Assembly (NCBI RefSeq): GCF_005233835.1
Contig: NZ_SZQA01000020.1
Location: 86,077-150,076 of the forward strand
Direction of reading: 5' to 3'
DNA from: Herbidospora galbida
GTDB lineage: Bacteria; Actinomycetota; Actinomycetes; Streptosporangiales; Streptosporangiaceae
DNA: 64,000 nucleotides
Within the stretch, counting starts at the first letter, position 1. Each line of letters begins with the position of its first letter. Positions 9,371 to 17,078 of the stretch are shown here, one piece after another. Below the pieces are notes generated by a model that searched no databases, had not been told where the DNA came from, and was given only the letters and a program-made list of their open reading frames with translations. The position numbers and the translations under genes are program-made.

Positions 9371-10674
9371 CGCGCTCGTGGCGCCCGGTCGCGGGCCTGT
9401 TCGCCGCCTCCCTCGTCGCCCTCACGGGCACCCGCGTCTCCGCGATCGCCATCCCCTGGTTCGTGCTGGTCACCACCGGCAGCGTCACCCAGACCGGCCT
9501 GGTCGCCTTCTGTGAGATGGCTCCGTACGTGCTGGTCAAAGCCCTGGCTGGCCCGGTCGTCGACCGGGTGGGGCCGAGGAGGATGTCGTGGCGGGCCGAC
9601 GCGATCAGCGCCGTGGCGGCCACGCTGATCCCGATCCTGCACTTCTCGGGGGCGCTGTCCTTCCCGGTGCTGCTGGTTCTGGTCGCGGTCATCGGGGCCG
9701 TGCGCGGTCCGGGCGACCTGGCCAAGGAGATCATGGTCCCGGAGGCGGCGGAACTCGGCCGCATCCCCCTGGAGCGGGCGGCGGGCCTCGCGGGCGTCGC
9801 CGAACGCCTCGCCTCCACGGTCGGCCCGGCGGTCGCGGGCGCGCTGGTGGCCCTGACCGGCCCGATGGTCGCCCTGATCGCCAACGCCGTCTGCTTCGCC
9901 CTGGGCTCGGTGATCGTCGCCACCGTCCTGCCGGGAGACATGGGCCACCGCCCGGCCGAGACGGGCCCCCGGGTCGGCTACTGGCGCCGCTTCGGCGAGG
10001 GCTTCGCCTTCCTCAAGAGCGAACGCCTCATGCTGACCATCACGATCATGGTCGGCCTCACGAACTTCCTGGACGCCGCCTTCGCCTCCCTGCTCCTCCC
10101 GGTCTGGGCCAAGGAGAGCGGCGGCGGCCCGGCCGCGATCGGCCTGGCCACCAGCGTCATGGGCATCTCGGCCGTGGCCGGCTCCCTGATCGCCGCGATG
10201 GTCGCGCACCGGCTGCCCCGCCGGCTGGTCTTCTTCCTCGGCTTCCTCGTCATCGGCGCCCCGAGGTTCCTGATCCTGGCGGTCGACGTACCGCTGTGGG
10301 CCGTCGTCGCCGTCTTCGCGGTCGGCGGCTTCGGCAGCGGCTTCCTGAACCCGATCATCGGCGCGATCTACTTCGAGCGCGTGCCGAGGGCGATCCTGGG
10401 CCGCGTCAACGCCCTCAGCGACGCGGTGGCCTGGTCGGGCATGCCCCTCGGCGGCCTGGCGGCCGGCGCGGCGGTGGCGGCGACCGGCCTGGTGCCGGTG
10501 CTGATCGTCTGCGGCGTGTCCTACTTCCTGATCACGACCCTCACCGGCCTGCGCCCGGAGTGGCGGCAGATGCGCTCAGCGCCAGTGACCGGGCCGGTCG
10601 AGGTCGAGCCGGGTCTCCCCGTCACCCCGCGCGGCGGCGACCTGCGGCGGGGTGAGGAACAGGGCGCCCCGTAG
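9367..10674 (+). CDS. MFS transporter (probable drug exporter)
   Basis: The 435-residue protein has 12 predicted membrane helices and the motif A-like loop DRVGPRRMSW between helices 2 and 3. It belongs to the actinobacterial MFS exporters of the MefA/enterobactin-exporter type, judged by length and loop sequence. The ATG lies inside the stop of the HTH regulator gene. The last 99 bp, encoding a hydrophilic tail, overlap the end of the convergent pentapeptide-repeat gene. Confidence 0.9.
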   Translation: MTRSWRPVAGLFAASLVALTGTRVSAIAIPWFVLVTTGSVTQTGLVAFCEMAPYVLVKALAGPVVDRVGPRRMSWRADAISAVAATLIPILHFSGALSFPVLLVLVAVIGAVRGPGDLAKEIMVPEAAELGRIPLERAAGLAGVAERLASTVGPAVAGALVALTGPMVALIANAVCFALGSVIVATVLPGDMGHRPAETGPRVGYWRRFGEGFAFLKSERLMLTITIMVGLTNFLDAAFASLLLPVWAKESGGGPAAIGLATSVMGISAVAGSLIAAMVAHRLPRRLVFFLGFLVIGAPRFLILAVDVPLWAVVAVFAVGGFGSGFLNPIIGAIYFERVPRAILGRVNALSDAVAWSGMPLGGLAAGAAVAATGLVPVLIVCGVSYFLITTLTGLRPEWRQMRSAPVTGPVEVEPGLPVTPRGGDLRRGEEQGAP

Positions 10675-11283
10675 ATCGGCGCCCCGCACGTCGGTCCCCC
10701 GCAGGTCGGCCCCCAGGAGGTCGGCCCCGCGGAGGTCGGCGCCGCGCAGGTCGGCCCCGATGAGGAGCCGCCCCCGGAGGCTGACCTTGCGCAGGTCCTG
10801 CCCGCGCAGCCGGGCCCCCGCCAGATCGCGGCGCATCTCCCTGGCCGGCCCGCGCACCCGCTCGCTGATCTCCCCGAGACGCGCCCCGATCCGCCCTCGC
10901 AGCGCGTCGACCGCGAAGGCGTCGATGACCGGGGAGGCGGCCAGCGCCTCGGTCTCCTCACGCAGGTCGGCGGCGTGGCCGTACCGGCCGGCTTCGTCGA
11001 GGTACCAGAGCAGCTCGTGCAGCTGCCGCATCAGCGGAAAGAGCGCGACGTCGAGCTTCTCCCGCGTGACCCGCTGACCGGCGCCGAAGCAGTCGAAGGT
11101 GACGCAGCCCCGGTAACCGCTGTCGATCAGCCGGTCGTGGATGCGGCAGCGGAAGTCGCCGGCCAGATTGGCGCACGGCTTCCCGGCGGGCTTGTCGAGG
11201 GGGAAGTCGGCCGATCGGGTGAACGGCAACTCCACGCAGCACAGTCCGGCACAGGAGGCGCAGTCGGAGCGCAGGTCGATCAC
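10576..11283 (-). CDS. Pentapeptide-repeat protein with N-terminal Cys-rich domain
   Basis: This 235-residue protein begins with a Cys-rich region (CASCAGLCC, later CANL, CRIH and CVTFDCFG) that could bind metal or an Fe-S cluster. It ends with about ten A(D/N)LRG-type pentapeptide repeats (LRGADLRGADLLGADLRG and similar), which form a right-handed beta helix. Pentapeptide proteins such as MfpA mimic DNA and protect gyrase, but most have no known role. The GTG start at 11283 overlaps the stop of the upstream XRE-cupin gene by GTGA, so the two are coupled. Confidence 0.85.
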   Translation of the reverse strand: MIDLRSDCASCAGLCCVELPFTRSADFPLDKPAGKPCANLAGDFRCRIHDRLIDSGYRGCVTFDCFGAGQRVTREKLDVALFPLMRQLHELLWYLDEAGRYGHAADLREETEALAASPVIDAFAVDALRGRIGARLGEISERVRGPAREMRRDLAGARLRGQDLRKVSLRGRLLIGADLRGADLRGADLLGADLRGTDVRGADLRGALFLTPPQVAAARGDGETRLDLDRPGHWR

Positions 11284-11885
11284 ACGTGCTCCATGACGAT
11301 CACGGCGGTGGTCTGGGGTTCGAGTGCCCGGAAGACATGCGGCACGTCGCCAGGGTAGGTGATGTAATCGCCCGGCCCGAGCTCGACCGGCCCCTCGGTC
11401 GGCCCGACGAGCGCCCGCCCGCGCCCGATGATCGCGTGCTCCATGGTCCCCGGGTTGTGCGGATCGGACGCCCTGGGCTCCCCCGGCTCGGCGTCGATCC
11501 GGAACAGATCCCGCCGCGCCCCGGGCGGGCACGAGGCCAGCAGCGTCGCGGCGTAGTCGGCCCGCTCGGAGTGCGTGACCGGCCCCTCCCCCGCGCGGAT
11601 CACCCGCACATGCGGCCGGGGCGGATCGATGAGCCGGCTGATCGGCACCCCCAGCGCGACCGCAAGCGCCCAGAGGGTCTCCACACTGGGATTGCCCGCG
11701 CCGGATTCGAGCTGCGAGAGGGTCGACTTGGCGATCCCGGCCCGCTTGGCGAGCTCGGTCAGCGACAGCCCGACCCGGTCGCGCTCGCGCCGTATCGACG
11801 CGGCGATGAGCGTGATCAACGCGGCGGAGGTGTCCAAGCCGTTCGCTCCATGAGTCCAATTGTTCGCCTTGACGAACATTGCCAT
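11280..11885 (-). CDS. XRE-family regulator with C-terminal cupin domain
   Basis: The 201-residue protein has an HTH_3 DNA-binding domain (about 25-85, SLTELAKRAGIAKSTLSQLESG) and a cupin sensor domain (about 120-200, with PGTMEHAIIGRG and the PGDYITYPGDVPH motif). This layout is common in regulators of amino-acid or polyamine genes. It is divergent from azlC and likely controls it through the inverted repeat overlapping both starts. ATG at 11885 is used; ATG at 11879 is equally possible. Confidence 0.9.
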   Translation of the reverse strand: MAMFVKANNWTHGANGLDTSAALITLIAASIRRERDRVGLSLTELAKRAGIAKSTLSQLESGAGNPSVETLWALAVALGVPISRLIDPPRPHVRVIRAGEGPVTHSERADYAATLLASCPPGARRDLFRIDAEPGEPRASDPHNPGTMEHAIIGRGRALVGPTEGPVELGPGDYITYPGDVPHVFRALEPQTTAVIVMEHV

Positions 11886-11898
11886 ATGTGTTCATCCT
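11861..11898 (+). promoter_or_regulatory. azlC promoter overlapped by an inverted repeat
   Basis: A TTGACG hexamer at 11869-11874 and CATCCT at 11893-11898 are separated by 18 bp and point to azlC. The -35 box lies within TGTTCG-N6-CGAACA (11861-11878). Binding there by the divergent XRE-cupin protein would block azlC transcription and also overlap the 5' end of the regulator gene itself. The predicted start point falls at the azlC ATG (11906), consistent with a leaderless transcript. Confidence 0.5.
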
Positions 11899-11905
11899 AA
11901 TGGCC

Positions 11906-12550
11906 ATGCGTTCGATATCGCGAACGGCTTTGCGAGACATAGCCCTGGTCTGCGTCGCCGACGCCATCGTCGGAGCGTCCTTCGGCGCGATCGCCGTATC
12001 CGGCGGCTTCGACCCGTGGGTCCCGGTGGTGATGTCCCTGATCGTCTTCGCCGGCGGAGCCCAGTTCGCCGCCATCGGCATCGTGATGGGCGGCGGCGGC
12101 GTGGTCGCGGCGGTCGCGACCGGCCTGGTCCTCAACGCCCGACTGCTCCCTTTCGGCTTCGCCGTCGCGGACGTCCTGAAGGGCCGCGTGTACGGGGCCC
12201 AGCTCATCACCGACGAGACGGTGGCCTTCGCCCTGAAGGGGCGGGACGCGCGGGAACGGCACGACTACTTCTGGGTCAGCGGACTGGCCCTCTTCGCGGC
12301 GTGGAACGTGTCGGTGGTCGTGGGGGCGCTGGCGGGGACCTTCATCGGGGACACGGACGCGCTGGGGCTCGACGCGATGTTTCCGGCCGTGCTGCTGGCT
12401 TTGATCATGCCCGCGCTTGCCGAGCGGAGGGTGCGGGTGCCGGTGCTGGTGGGAGGGGCGATCGCGTTGGCGGCTTCGACGGTGCTGCCTGCGGGGGTCC
12501 CGGTGCTGCTGTCCCTGCTGGGCCTGCTGGCACGACCGAAGGAGGCGTGA
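11906..12550 (+). CDS. azlC: AzlC-type branched-chain amino-acid exporter subunit
   Basis: The 214-residue protein matches AzlC: an early AIVGASFGAIAVSGGF segment, FAGGAQFAAIGIV, and LNARLLPFGFAVAD, spread over about five or six membrane helices. With AzlD it exports branched-chain amino acids or analogues. The start is uncertain between 11879, 11900 and 11906. No ribosome site is present and 11906 fits the promoter geometry. Its C-terminal codons (RPKEA then TGA) are duplicated just before azlD. Confidence 0.88.
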   Translation: MRSISRTALRDIALVCVADAIVGASFGAIAVSGGFDPWVPVVMSLIVFAGGAQFAAIGIVMGGGGVVAAVATGLVLNARLLPFGFAVADVLKGRVYGAQLITDETVAFALKGRDARERHDYFWVSGLALFAAWNVSVVVGALAGTFIGDTDALGLDAMFPAVLLALIMPALAERRVRVPVLVGGAIALAASTVLPAGVPVLLSLLGLLARPKEA

Positions 12551-12677
12551 GATGCGCGAAGCCGCCGACCTGGCCGCCGGCACCCCGCCGTCACGGCCAT
12601 GAGCCTCAACCCGGCCGTCGCCCGGCCCTGCCGTCAGTGTCGTGAGCCGTTGACCCGGCCGAAGGAGGCCTGAAATG
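12534..12677 (+). repeat. Duplicated gene junction with two tiny coupled ORFs
   Basis: The junction GACCGAAGGAGGCGTGAGATG at the azlC end recurs with three changes immediately before azlD, 121 bp later. Between the two copies run a 16-codon ORF (12552-12602) and a 24-codon ORF (12599-12673), joined by ATGA overlap. The second contains a CxxC pair and, like azlC, ends in RPKEA directly before the azlD start. The duplication is seen directly. Whether the tiny ORFs are made is unknown. Confidence 0.55.
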
Positions 12678-12971
12678 GACATGCCGATCGCCGCCATCGT
12701 GGTGCTCGCCGCCGGGACGCTCGCGTTCCGGCTGGCCGGCCCCCTTTTCCGGGACCGGGTACGGATTCCGCCCCGCCTGGAGGACCTGCTGTCGGTGGCC
12801 GCGCTCGTGCTGCTGTTCGCGTTGGTCGTGACCTCGTCGTTCGCCGGGTGGGCGCGGCCGGCCGGGGTGCTGGTGGCGGGGGTGCTGGCCATCCGGAAGG
12901 CGCCGTTCCCGGTGATCGTCATCGCGGCGGCGGCGACCACGGCCGTGCTGCGGCTCATCGGGGTGCCGTGA
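12675..12971 (+). CDS. azlD: AzlD-type branched-chain amino-acid exporter subunit
   Basis: The 98-residue membrane protein with three or four helices is of AzlD size and has the characteristic GTLAFRLAGPLF segment near the N-terminus. It is the small partner of AzlC. AAGGAGG precedes the ATG by eight bases. The end overlaps the convergent DUF4180 gene by 17 bp. Confidence 0.87.
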   Translation: MDMPIAAIVVLAAGTLAFRLAGPLFRDRVRIPPRLEDLLSVAALVLLFALVVTSSFAGWARPAGVLVAGVLAIRKAPFPVIVIAAAATTAVLRLIGVP

Positions 12972-13299
12972 CGCGGGCGTCGAACTCCTCACGCGTCGGC
13001 AGGAACCACGTCTGGTCGCCGCGGTTGCATTCGCGGACCAGGTCGCGGAAGGCGTCGCTGGCCGCGACGTGACGGGAGACGTCTCCGATGACGGCCAAGC
13101 GGAGGCCGTACTGGACGAACTTCTGCAGGATCGCGCCCGCGAGCCCGGTCCGCAGGGAGAAGAAGGCGTCGGGCAGCCGCTCGGCCGGGATGACCACCCA
13201 GGTCACGCCCTGCCCGAAGGTCGCGCCGATGACGTCGAGCGCGTCGGCCTCGCCGGCGATCGGCGGCCCGTCGGCGGGCAGCGTGAAGTGCACGGTCAC
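12955..13299 (-). CDS. DUF4180 domain protein
   Basis: This 114-residue soluble protein matches DUF4180 in length and in the FFSLRTGLAGAILQKFVQYGLRLAVIGD segment. The family has no established function. The GTG start overlaps the stop of the upstream HTH gene by GTGA, and AAGGAG lies in the preceding codons, so it is translated with that regulator and probably acts with it. Confidence 0.82.
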   Translation of the reverse strand: MTVHFTLPADGPPIAGEADALDVIGATFGQGVTWVVIPAERLPDAFFSLRTGLAGAILQKFVQYGLRLAVIGDVSRHVAASDAFRDLVRECNRGDQTWFLPTREEFDARVTAPR

Positions 13300-13709
13300 T
13301 CCTTGGTGAGGGCGTCGACGATGGCGAGCAGCGCGGCGGTGTCGGCGACCCCGCCGATCACGATGATCTTGAGCGAGGCCCTGACCTCGTCGTAGATGGT
13401 CTCGACCCGGAGCTTCGCTTCGGCGCTGCCGCTGTTGGCGGCGGCGATCAGCGCGTTGGAGAGCCGGTCGGTCTGCTCCCGGCTGATCGCGTCGACCTGG
13501 ACGACACTGGACACCTCGACCGCACGGTGACGCCGCACCGTCTCGGGGACCACCGGCTGCCCGGTGAAGGCCTCCAGGTCGTCGCGGGTGATCCGGTATT
13601 GCTTGCCGATGCGGACCGCTTTCAGCTTCCCGTCCCGGACGTAGTTGCGCACGGTCTTGACGTGAAGACCCAGCAGATTCGCGACCTGTTCGACCGAATA
13701 TGGCTGCAT
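13296..13709 (-). CDS. Helix-turn-helix (HTH_17/excisionase-like) regulator
   Basis: The 137-residue protein starts with a MerR/excisionase-type HTH (YSVEQVANLLGLHVKTVRNYVRDGKL, then KQYRITRDDLEAF). Its C-terminal helical domain of about 80 residues does not resemble known effector domains. The ATG at 13709 sits at the expected transcription start below a perfect TATAAT, so a leaderless mRNA is likely; an ATG at 13718 would be inside the promoter. It is paired with DUF4180. Confidence 0.85.
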   Translation of the reverse strand: MQPYSVEQVANLLGLHVKTVRNYVRDGKLKAVRIGKQYRITRDDLEAFTGQPVVPETVRRHRAVEVSSVVQVDAISREQTDRLSNALIAAANSGSAEAKLRVETIYDEVRASLKIIVIGGVADTAALLAIVDALTKE

Positions 13710-13710
13710 G

Positions 13711-13743
13711 TTCCCCATTATAGGGAACGATAGGGAATGTCAG
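13711..13743 (-). promoter_or_regulatory. Promoter with TATAAT and repeated TTCCCTA operator
   Basis: On the minus strand, CTGACA (13743-13738) and a consensus TATAAT (13722-13717) stand 15 bp apart. TTCCCTA is repeated at a 10-bp step, one helical turn. The second copy also forms an inverted repeat TTCCC-N7-GGGAA around the -10 box. This arrangement is well suited to autorepression by the HTH protein encoded immediately downstream. Confidence 0.6.
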
Positions 13744-13961
13744 CGCCGCAACGAGAACGCGACGAGCACCACCCCGACGAAGGCGAGCGACAGGTTGGCG
13801 AAGACCTCGCGACCCTCGAAGAGGTCCATCCGCTGGAAGATCCAGCGGTTGGGAGCGTTGAACAGCAGACCCATGATCGGCTGCGTCGCCAGGTGGTCGA
13901 TGGTGCCGCTGACGCCCATCATGAACAGGAGCAGGCCGATAAGGCGGGGACCTTTTCGCAT
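13740..13961 (-). CDS. Small membrane protein with two helices
   Basis: The 73-residue protein has two hydrophobic segments (about 5-22 and 52-70) separated by a polar loop. It resembles the DUF2243-like or SPW-type small proteins only in size, and I do not assign it. The ATG at 13961 gives a start just before the first helix. It lies between the response regulator and the HTH gene, all on the minus strand. Confidence 0.6.
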   Translation of the reverse strand: MRKGPRLIGLLLFMMGVSGTIDHLATQPIMGLLFNAPNRWIFQRMDLFEGREVFANLSLAFVGVVLVAFSLRR

Positions 13962-14048
13962 GCCGCCGACGCTAGAGGCGGCGACGGTCGCGGCGGCTCG
14001 GCCGAAGGTCTCCGGGTGACGCGACTTTCGGGTGGAGTCATACCCCAT

Positions 14049-14702
14049 TCAGCGGCCCCGGAGGTAGGCCAGCACGGCCAGCACCCGACGGTGGTCGTCT
14101 TCGGCCGGGGGCAGGTCGAGCTTGGCGAGGATGCTGGCGATGTGCTTGGCGACCGCCGCCTCGGTGACCACCAACGCGCGCGCGATGGCGGCGTTGGAGC
14201 GCCCTTCGGCGACCAGGCCGAGGACCTCGAGTTCGCGCGGGGTCAGCCGGGCCAGCGGTTCACGGCGACGGCTGAGCAGTTGCCGCACCACCTCCGGATC
14301 GACGACCGTGTGCCCCGCCGCGACGCGTTCGACCGCCTCGACGAACTCGCGCACCTCGCCGATGCGGTCTTTCAGCAGATACCCGATGCCGGCGCCGCCG
14401 CCGGAGTCGAGGAGTTCGGCGGCGTAGGTCTGCTCGACGTACTGGCTGAGTACCAGAACGGCCAGATGGGGACGGGTCGCGCGCAGGGCGAGCGCGGCCC
14501 GCAGGCCCTCATCGGAGAAGCCGGGCGGCATGCGCGCGTCGGCGACGACGATGTCTGGTTCGTGGACCGTGACGGCCTCGACGAGCGCGTCACCGTCGCC
14601 GACGGCGGCGACGACGTCGTGACCGAACCGCTCGAGAAGCCCGGCGAGCCCTTCACGCAGCAGCACACCGTCTTCGGCCAGCGCTACCCGGAGACGGGGC
14701 AC
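14049..14702 (-). CDS. LuxR-family response regulator
   Basis: The 217-residue protein has a receiver domain (acidic pair in ALAEDG, phospho-acceptor Asp in IVVADARMPP, Lys in YLLKD) and a C-terminal GerE HTH (LTPRELEVLGLVAEGRSN, VAKHIASILAKL). The start is GTG at 14702 with GGAGG six bases upstream. That RBS/start block is the first unit of a four-copy tandem repeat running upstream. The partner kinase is the next gene upstream on the same strand. Confidence 0.92.
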   Translation of the reverse strand: MPRLRVALAEDGVLLREGLAGLLERFGHDVVAAVGDGDALVEAVTVHEPDIVVADARMPPGFSDEGLRAALALRATRPHLAVLVLSQYVEQTYAAELLDSGGGAGIGYLLKDRIGEVREFVEAVERVAAGHTVVDPEVVRQLLSRRREPLARLTPRELEVLGLVAEGRSNAAIARALVVTEAAVAKHIASILAKLDLPPAEDDHRRVLAVLAYLRGR

Positions 14703-14870
14703 ACGACCTCCACTTCAAGCATCAACCGAACGACCAGGACACAGGGCACGTGACCTCCGCCTCAGGGATCACGCGAGCAAACCAGGAACGGGGGGCACGC
14801 GACCTCCACTTCAAGGGGTCACCTGGACGTCCAGAGACGGCATTACGAGACCTCCGTCGGAGCCGTCCGA
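14700..14870 (-). repeat. Tandem 48-bp repeat carrying RBS and start codon copies
   Basis: The motif GACCTCC (plus strand) recurs at 14705, 14752, 14801 and 14849, steps of 47, 49 and 48 bp, with similar flanks such as CACGCGACCTCCACTTCAAG. Read on the minus strand each unit offers GGAGGT followed by GTG or a similar start; the copy nearest the gene is the real start of the response regulator. The whole 14703-15056 spacer between kinase and regulator is otherwise without a convincing gene. Confidence 0.65.
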
Positions 14871-15056
14871 AGATGGGTTGGCAGGTTCCTCGTGAGCGTC
14901 GCGAAGACAGGCAGCGGCCGACTTTCAGGGACGTGCGGCGCAGAACCACAGGCGACTCCAGACCCCGTCTCCCAGGGCGGCCGGAGACAGGACAAATGAT
15001 CTTATCCAAAGACTCAGGAGCGAGTCTCAGGGAAAGACCTGCCACGGCCATCCGGA

Positions 15057-16259
15057 CTATCCGGGACATGGAATCTCCACACGTAACAGGGTCGGGCCAC
15101 CGCGCGGACTGGACACGGTCATCACGCCGTCGGTGACGGCGACGCGGTCGGCCAGGCCCGCCAGGCCCGAGCCCGCCGCCGGGTCGGCGCCGCCCACTCC
15201 GTCGTCGCGGACCTCCAGGATCAGGGCGCCCTCGTGAAGGCGGCCGTAGACGAAGCCGTGCCGGGCACCGCTGTGCTTGGCGATGTTCGTCATCGCCTCG
15301 GAGACGACGTAGTAGGCGGCGGCCTCGATCGGCGGAGGCAGCCGCCCGGGGAGTGCGACGTCGACGTCGACCGGGACGGGCGAGCGTCCCGCCACGTCTT
15401 CGACCGCCGCGCCGAGCCCCCGGTCGGTGAGGACCTGCGGATGGATGCCCCGGATCAGTTCGCGCAGTTCGGCCAGAACGCGTTTGGCCTCCTCGTGGGC
15501 CTCGGCGACCTGGGCCTCGGCGGGCGAGCCGGGCGGCAGGTCGAGGCGGGCGAGGCCGAGTTTCATGCTGAGGGACACCAGCCGCTGCTGGGCGCCGTCG
15601 TGGAGGTCGCGCTCGATGCGGCGGCGTTCGGCCTCGAACGCGTCGACCAGCCGGGCCCGCGATCGGATGATCTCGGCCTCGCCCGGAGCGAGGACCGCCC
15701 GCACGATCATGGCCCGCGTGCCCGCCCACGCCGCCAGCATGTAGGCCGACAGGGGCACCAGCAGCACTCCGCCCACGGCCAGGGGCAGGCCGTCGACCCA
15801 GTGCATGCTCGGCTGGAACGGCGCCGACATCAGCAGCAGCGGCAGCCAGAACGCGGACGAGACCAGCCCGAGGTCCATCCAGCACAGCACCGACAGCGCG
15901 ACGACCGTGAACCCCAGATCGCGCCAGGTCGCCTGCTCCCGCACCCGGGTGGCGAGCCAGGCCCGCACACCCGGTCTCGGCGGCCGCACATGCGGATCGT
16001 CGGCGGGCATGCGGTCGACCAGTCGCAGCCGAGTCCGCTCGAACGCCGCCAGCGGCAGCGCCAGCACGATGAGGGCGAACAGGGCGGCGCAGAACGCGGC
16101 GCCGGTGCCGAAGACGTAGGCCGTATAGATGAGCAGGCACACGGACACCGCGTAGACCGCGCTGCACAACAGATACGCGAGCGCGCGCCACGGCCACGAC
16201 GAGCCCAGGAAGGCCAGTGGCCGACGCGTCATCGCCGCCATCGCGGTTCTGGTCAGCAC
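15057..16259 (-). CDS. Sensor histidine kinase, HisKA_3 type
   Basis: The roughly 400-residue membrane kinase has four helices in two pairs (about 25-75 and 110-175). The HisKA_3 motif (ERRRIERDLHDGAQQRLVSL) holds the phospho-acceptor His, and a HATPase domain with a DDGVGG box follows. GTG at 16259 is used; Met codons at 16241 and 16232 are alternatives. It is divergent from the MacB/FtsX-type transporter and most likely senses the transporter's substrate or envelope stress and controls it. Confidence 0.9.
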   Translation of the reverse strand: MLTRTAMAAMTRRPLAFLGSSWPWRALAYLLCSAVYAVSVCLLIYTAYVFGTGAAFCAALFALIVLALPLAAFERTRLRLVDRMPADDPHVRPPRPGVRAWLATRVREQATWRDLGFTVVALSVLCWMDLGLVSSAFWLPLLLMSAPFQPSMHWVDGLPLAVGGVLLVPLSAYMLAAWAGTRAMIVRAVLAPGEAEIIRSRARLVDAFEAERRRIERDLHDGAQQRLVSLSMKLGLARLDLPPGSPAEAQVAEAHEEAKRVLAELRELIRGIHPQVLTDRGLGAAVEDVAGRSPVPVDVDVALPGRLPPPIEAAAYYVVSEAMTNIAKHSGARHGFVYGRLHEGALILEVRDDGVGGADPAAGSGLAGLADRVAVTDGVMTVSSPRGGPTLLRVEIPCPG

Positions 16260-16370
16260 GCCCCGACCGTAACCGATCTAGCCGGGCCGGCACGGTAGTG
16301 CCAGGACTACTCTCGCTCCTCGCCGCAGCACCAATGCGCCGGTAGGGGCGGGTCGGCTTCGCTTGACGCC

Positions 16371-17078
16371 ATGAAGGTCGAATTAAGAGCGGTACGCCGC
16401 ACCTACGGAACGGTGGCGGCGCTCGACGGCGTGACGGCCGGCTTCGAGGCGGGCACCCTGACGGCGATCATGGGCCCGTCGGGGTCGGGGAAGTCGACGC
16501 TGCTGCACTGCGCGGCCGGTCTCGACCGCCCGACCGAGGGAACGGTCGTCATCGACGGCACCGACCTGGGGTCGCTCAACGAACACGGACTGACCGTGCT
16601 GCGCCGCGAGCGGATCGGGTTCGTCTTCCAGGCGTTCAACCTGGTCTCCGCGCTGACCGCCGAGCAGAACGTCGCACTGCCGCTGCGCCTCGCCGGGCGG
16701 TCCGCCGCCCCCGGCCTGGTTCTCCAGGCCCTGGCGGAGGTCGGCCTCGACGACCGGGCTCGCCATCGGCCGAACGGCCTGTCGGGCGGCGAGCAGCAGC
16801 GGGTGGCGATCGCCCGGGCTCTGATCACCAAGCCCGCCGTGGTGTTCGCCGACGAGCCGACCGGTCAGCTCGACACCCAGACCTCACGCCAGGTCCTCGG
16901 CATGCTGCGCCGCCTGGTCGACGACCACGGCCAAACGATGATCATGGTGACCCACGACCCGGTGACGGCGTCCTACGCCGACCGGGTGATCTTCCTAGAG
17001 GACGGACGCATCGTCGACGAGCTGACCGGCGCCCTGACGGCCGAGACCGTCGCCGCCCGGATGGCGGGAACATGTTGA
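16371..17078 (+). CDS. LolD/MacB-type ABC ATP-binding protein
   Basis: The 235-residue protein has Walker A GPSGSGKST, signature LSGGEQQRVAIARAL, Walker B VVFADEPTGQLD and the His switch MVTHD. This set, including DEPTGxLD, is diagnostic of the MacB/LolD/BceA subgroup, which works with FtsX-like permeases by mechanotransmission rather than ordinary transport. It overlaps the permease start by seven bases. Confidence 0.94.
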   Translation: MKVELRAVRRTYGTVAALDGVTAGFEAGTLTAIMGPSGSGKSTLLHCAAGLDRPTEGTVVIDGTDLGSLNEHGLTVLRRERIGFVFQAFNLVSALTAEQNVALPLRLAGRSAAPGLVLQALAEVGLDDRARHRPNGLSGGEQQRVAIARALITKPAVVFADEPTGQLDTQTSRQVLGMLRRLVDDHGQTMIMVTHDPVTASYADRVIFLEDGRIVDELTGALTAETVAARMAGTC

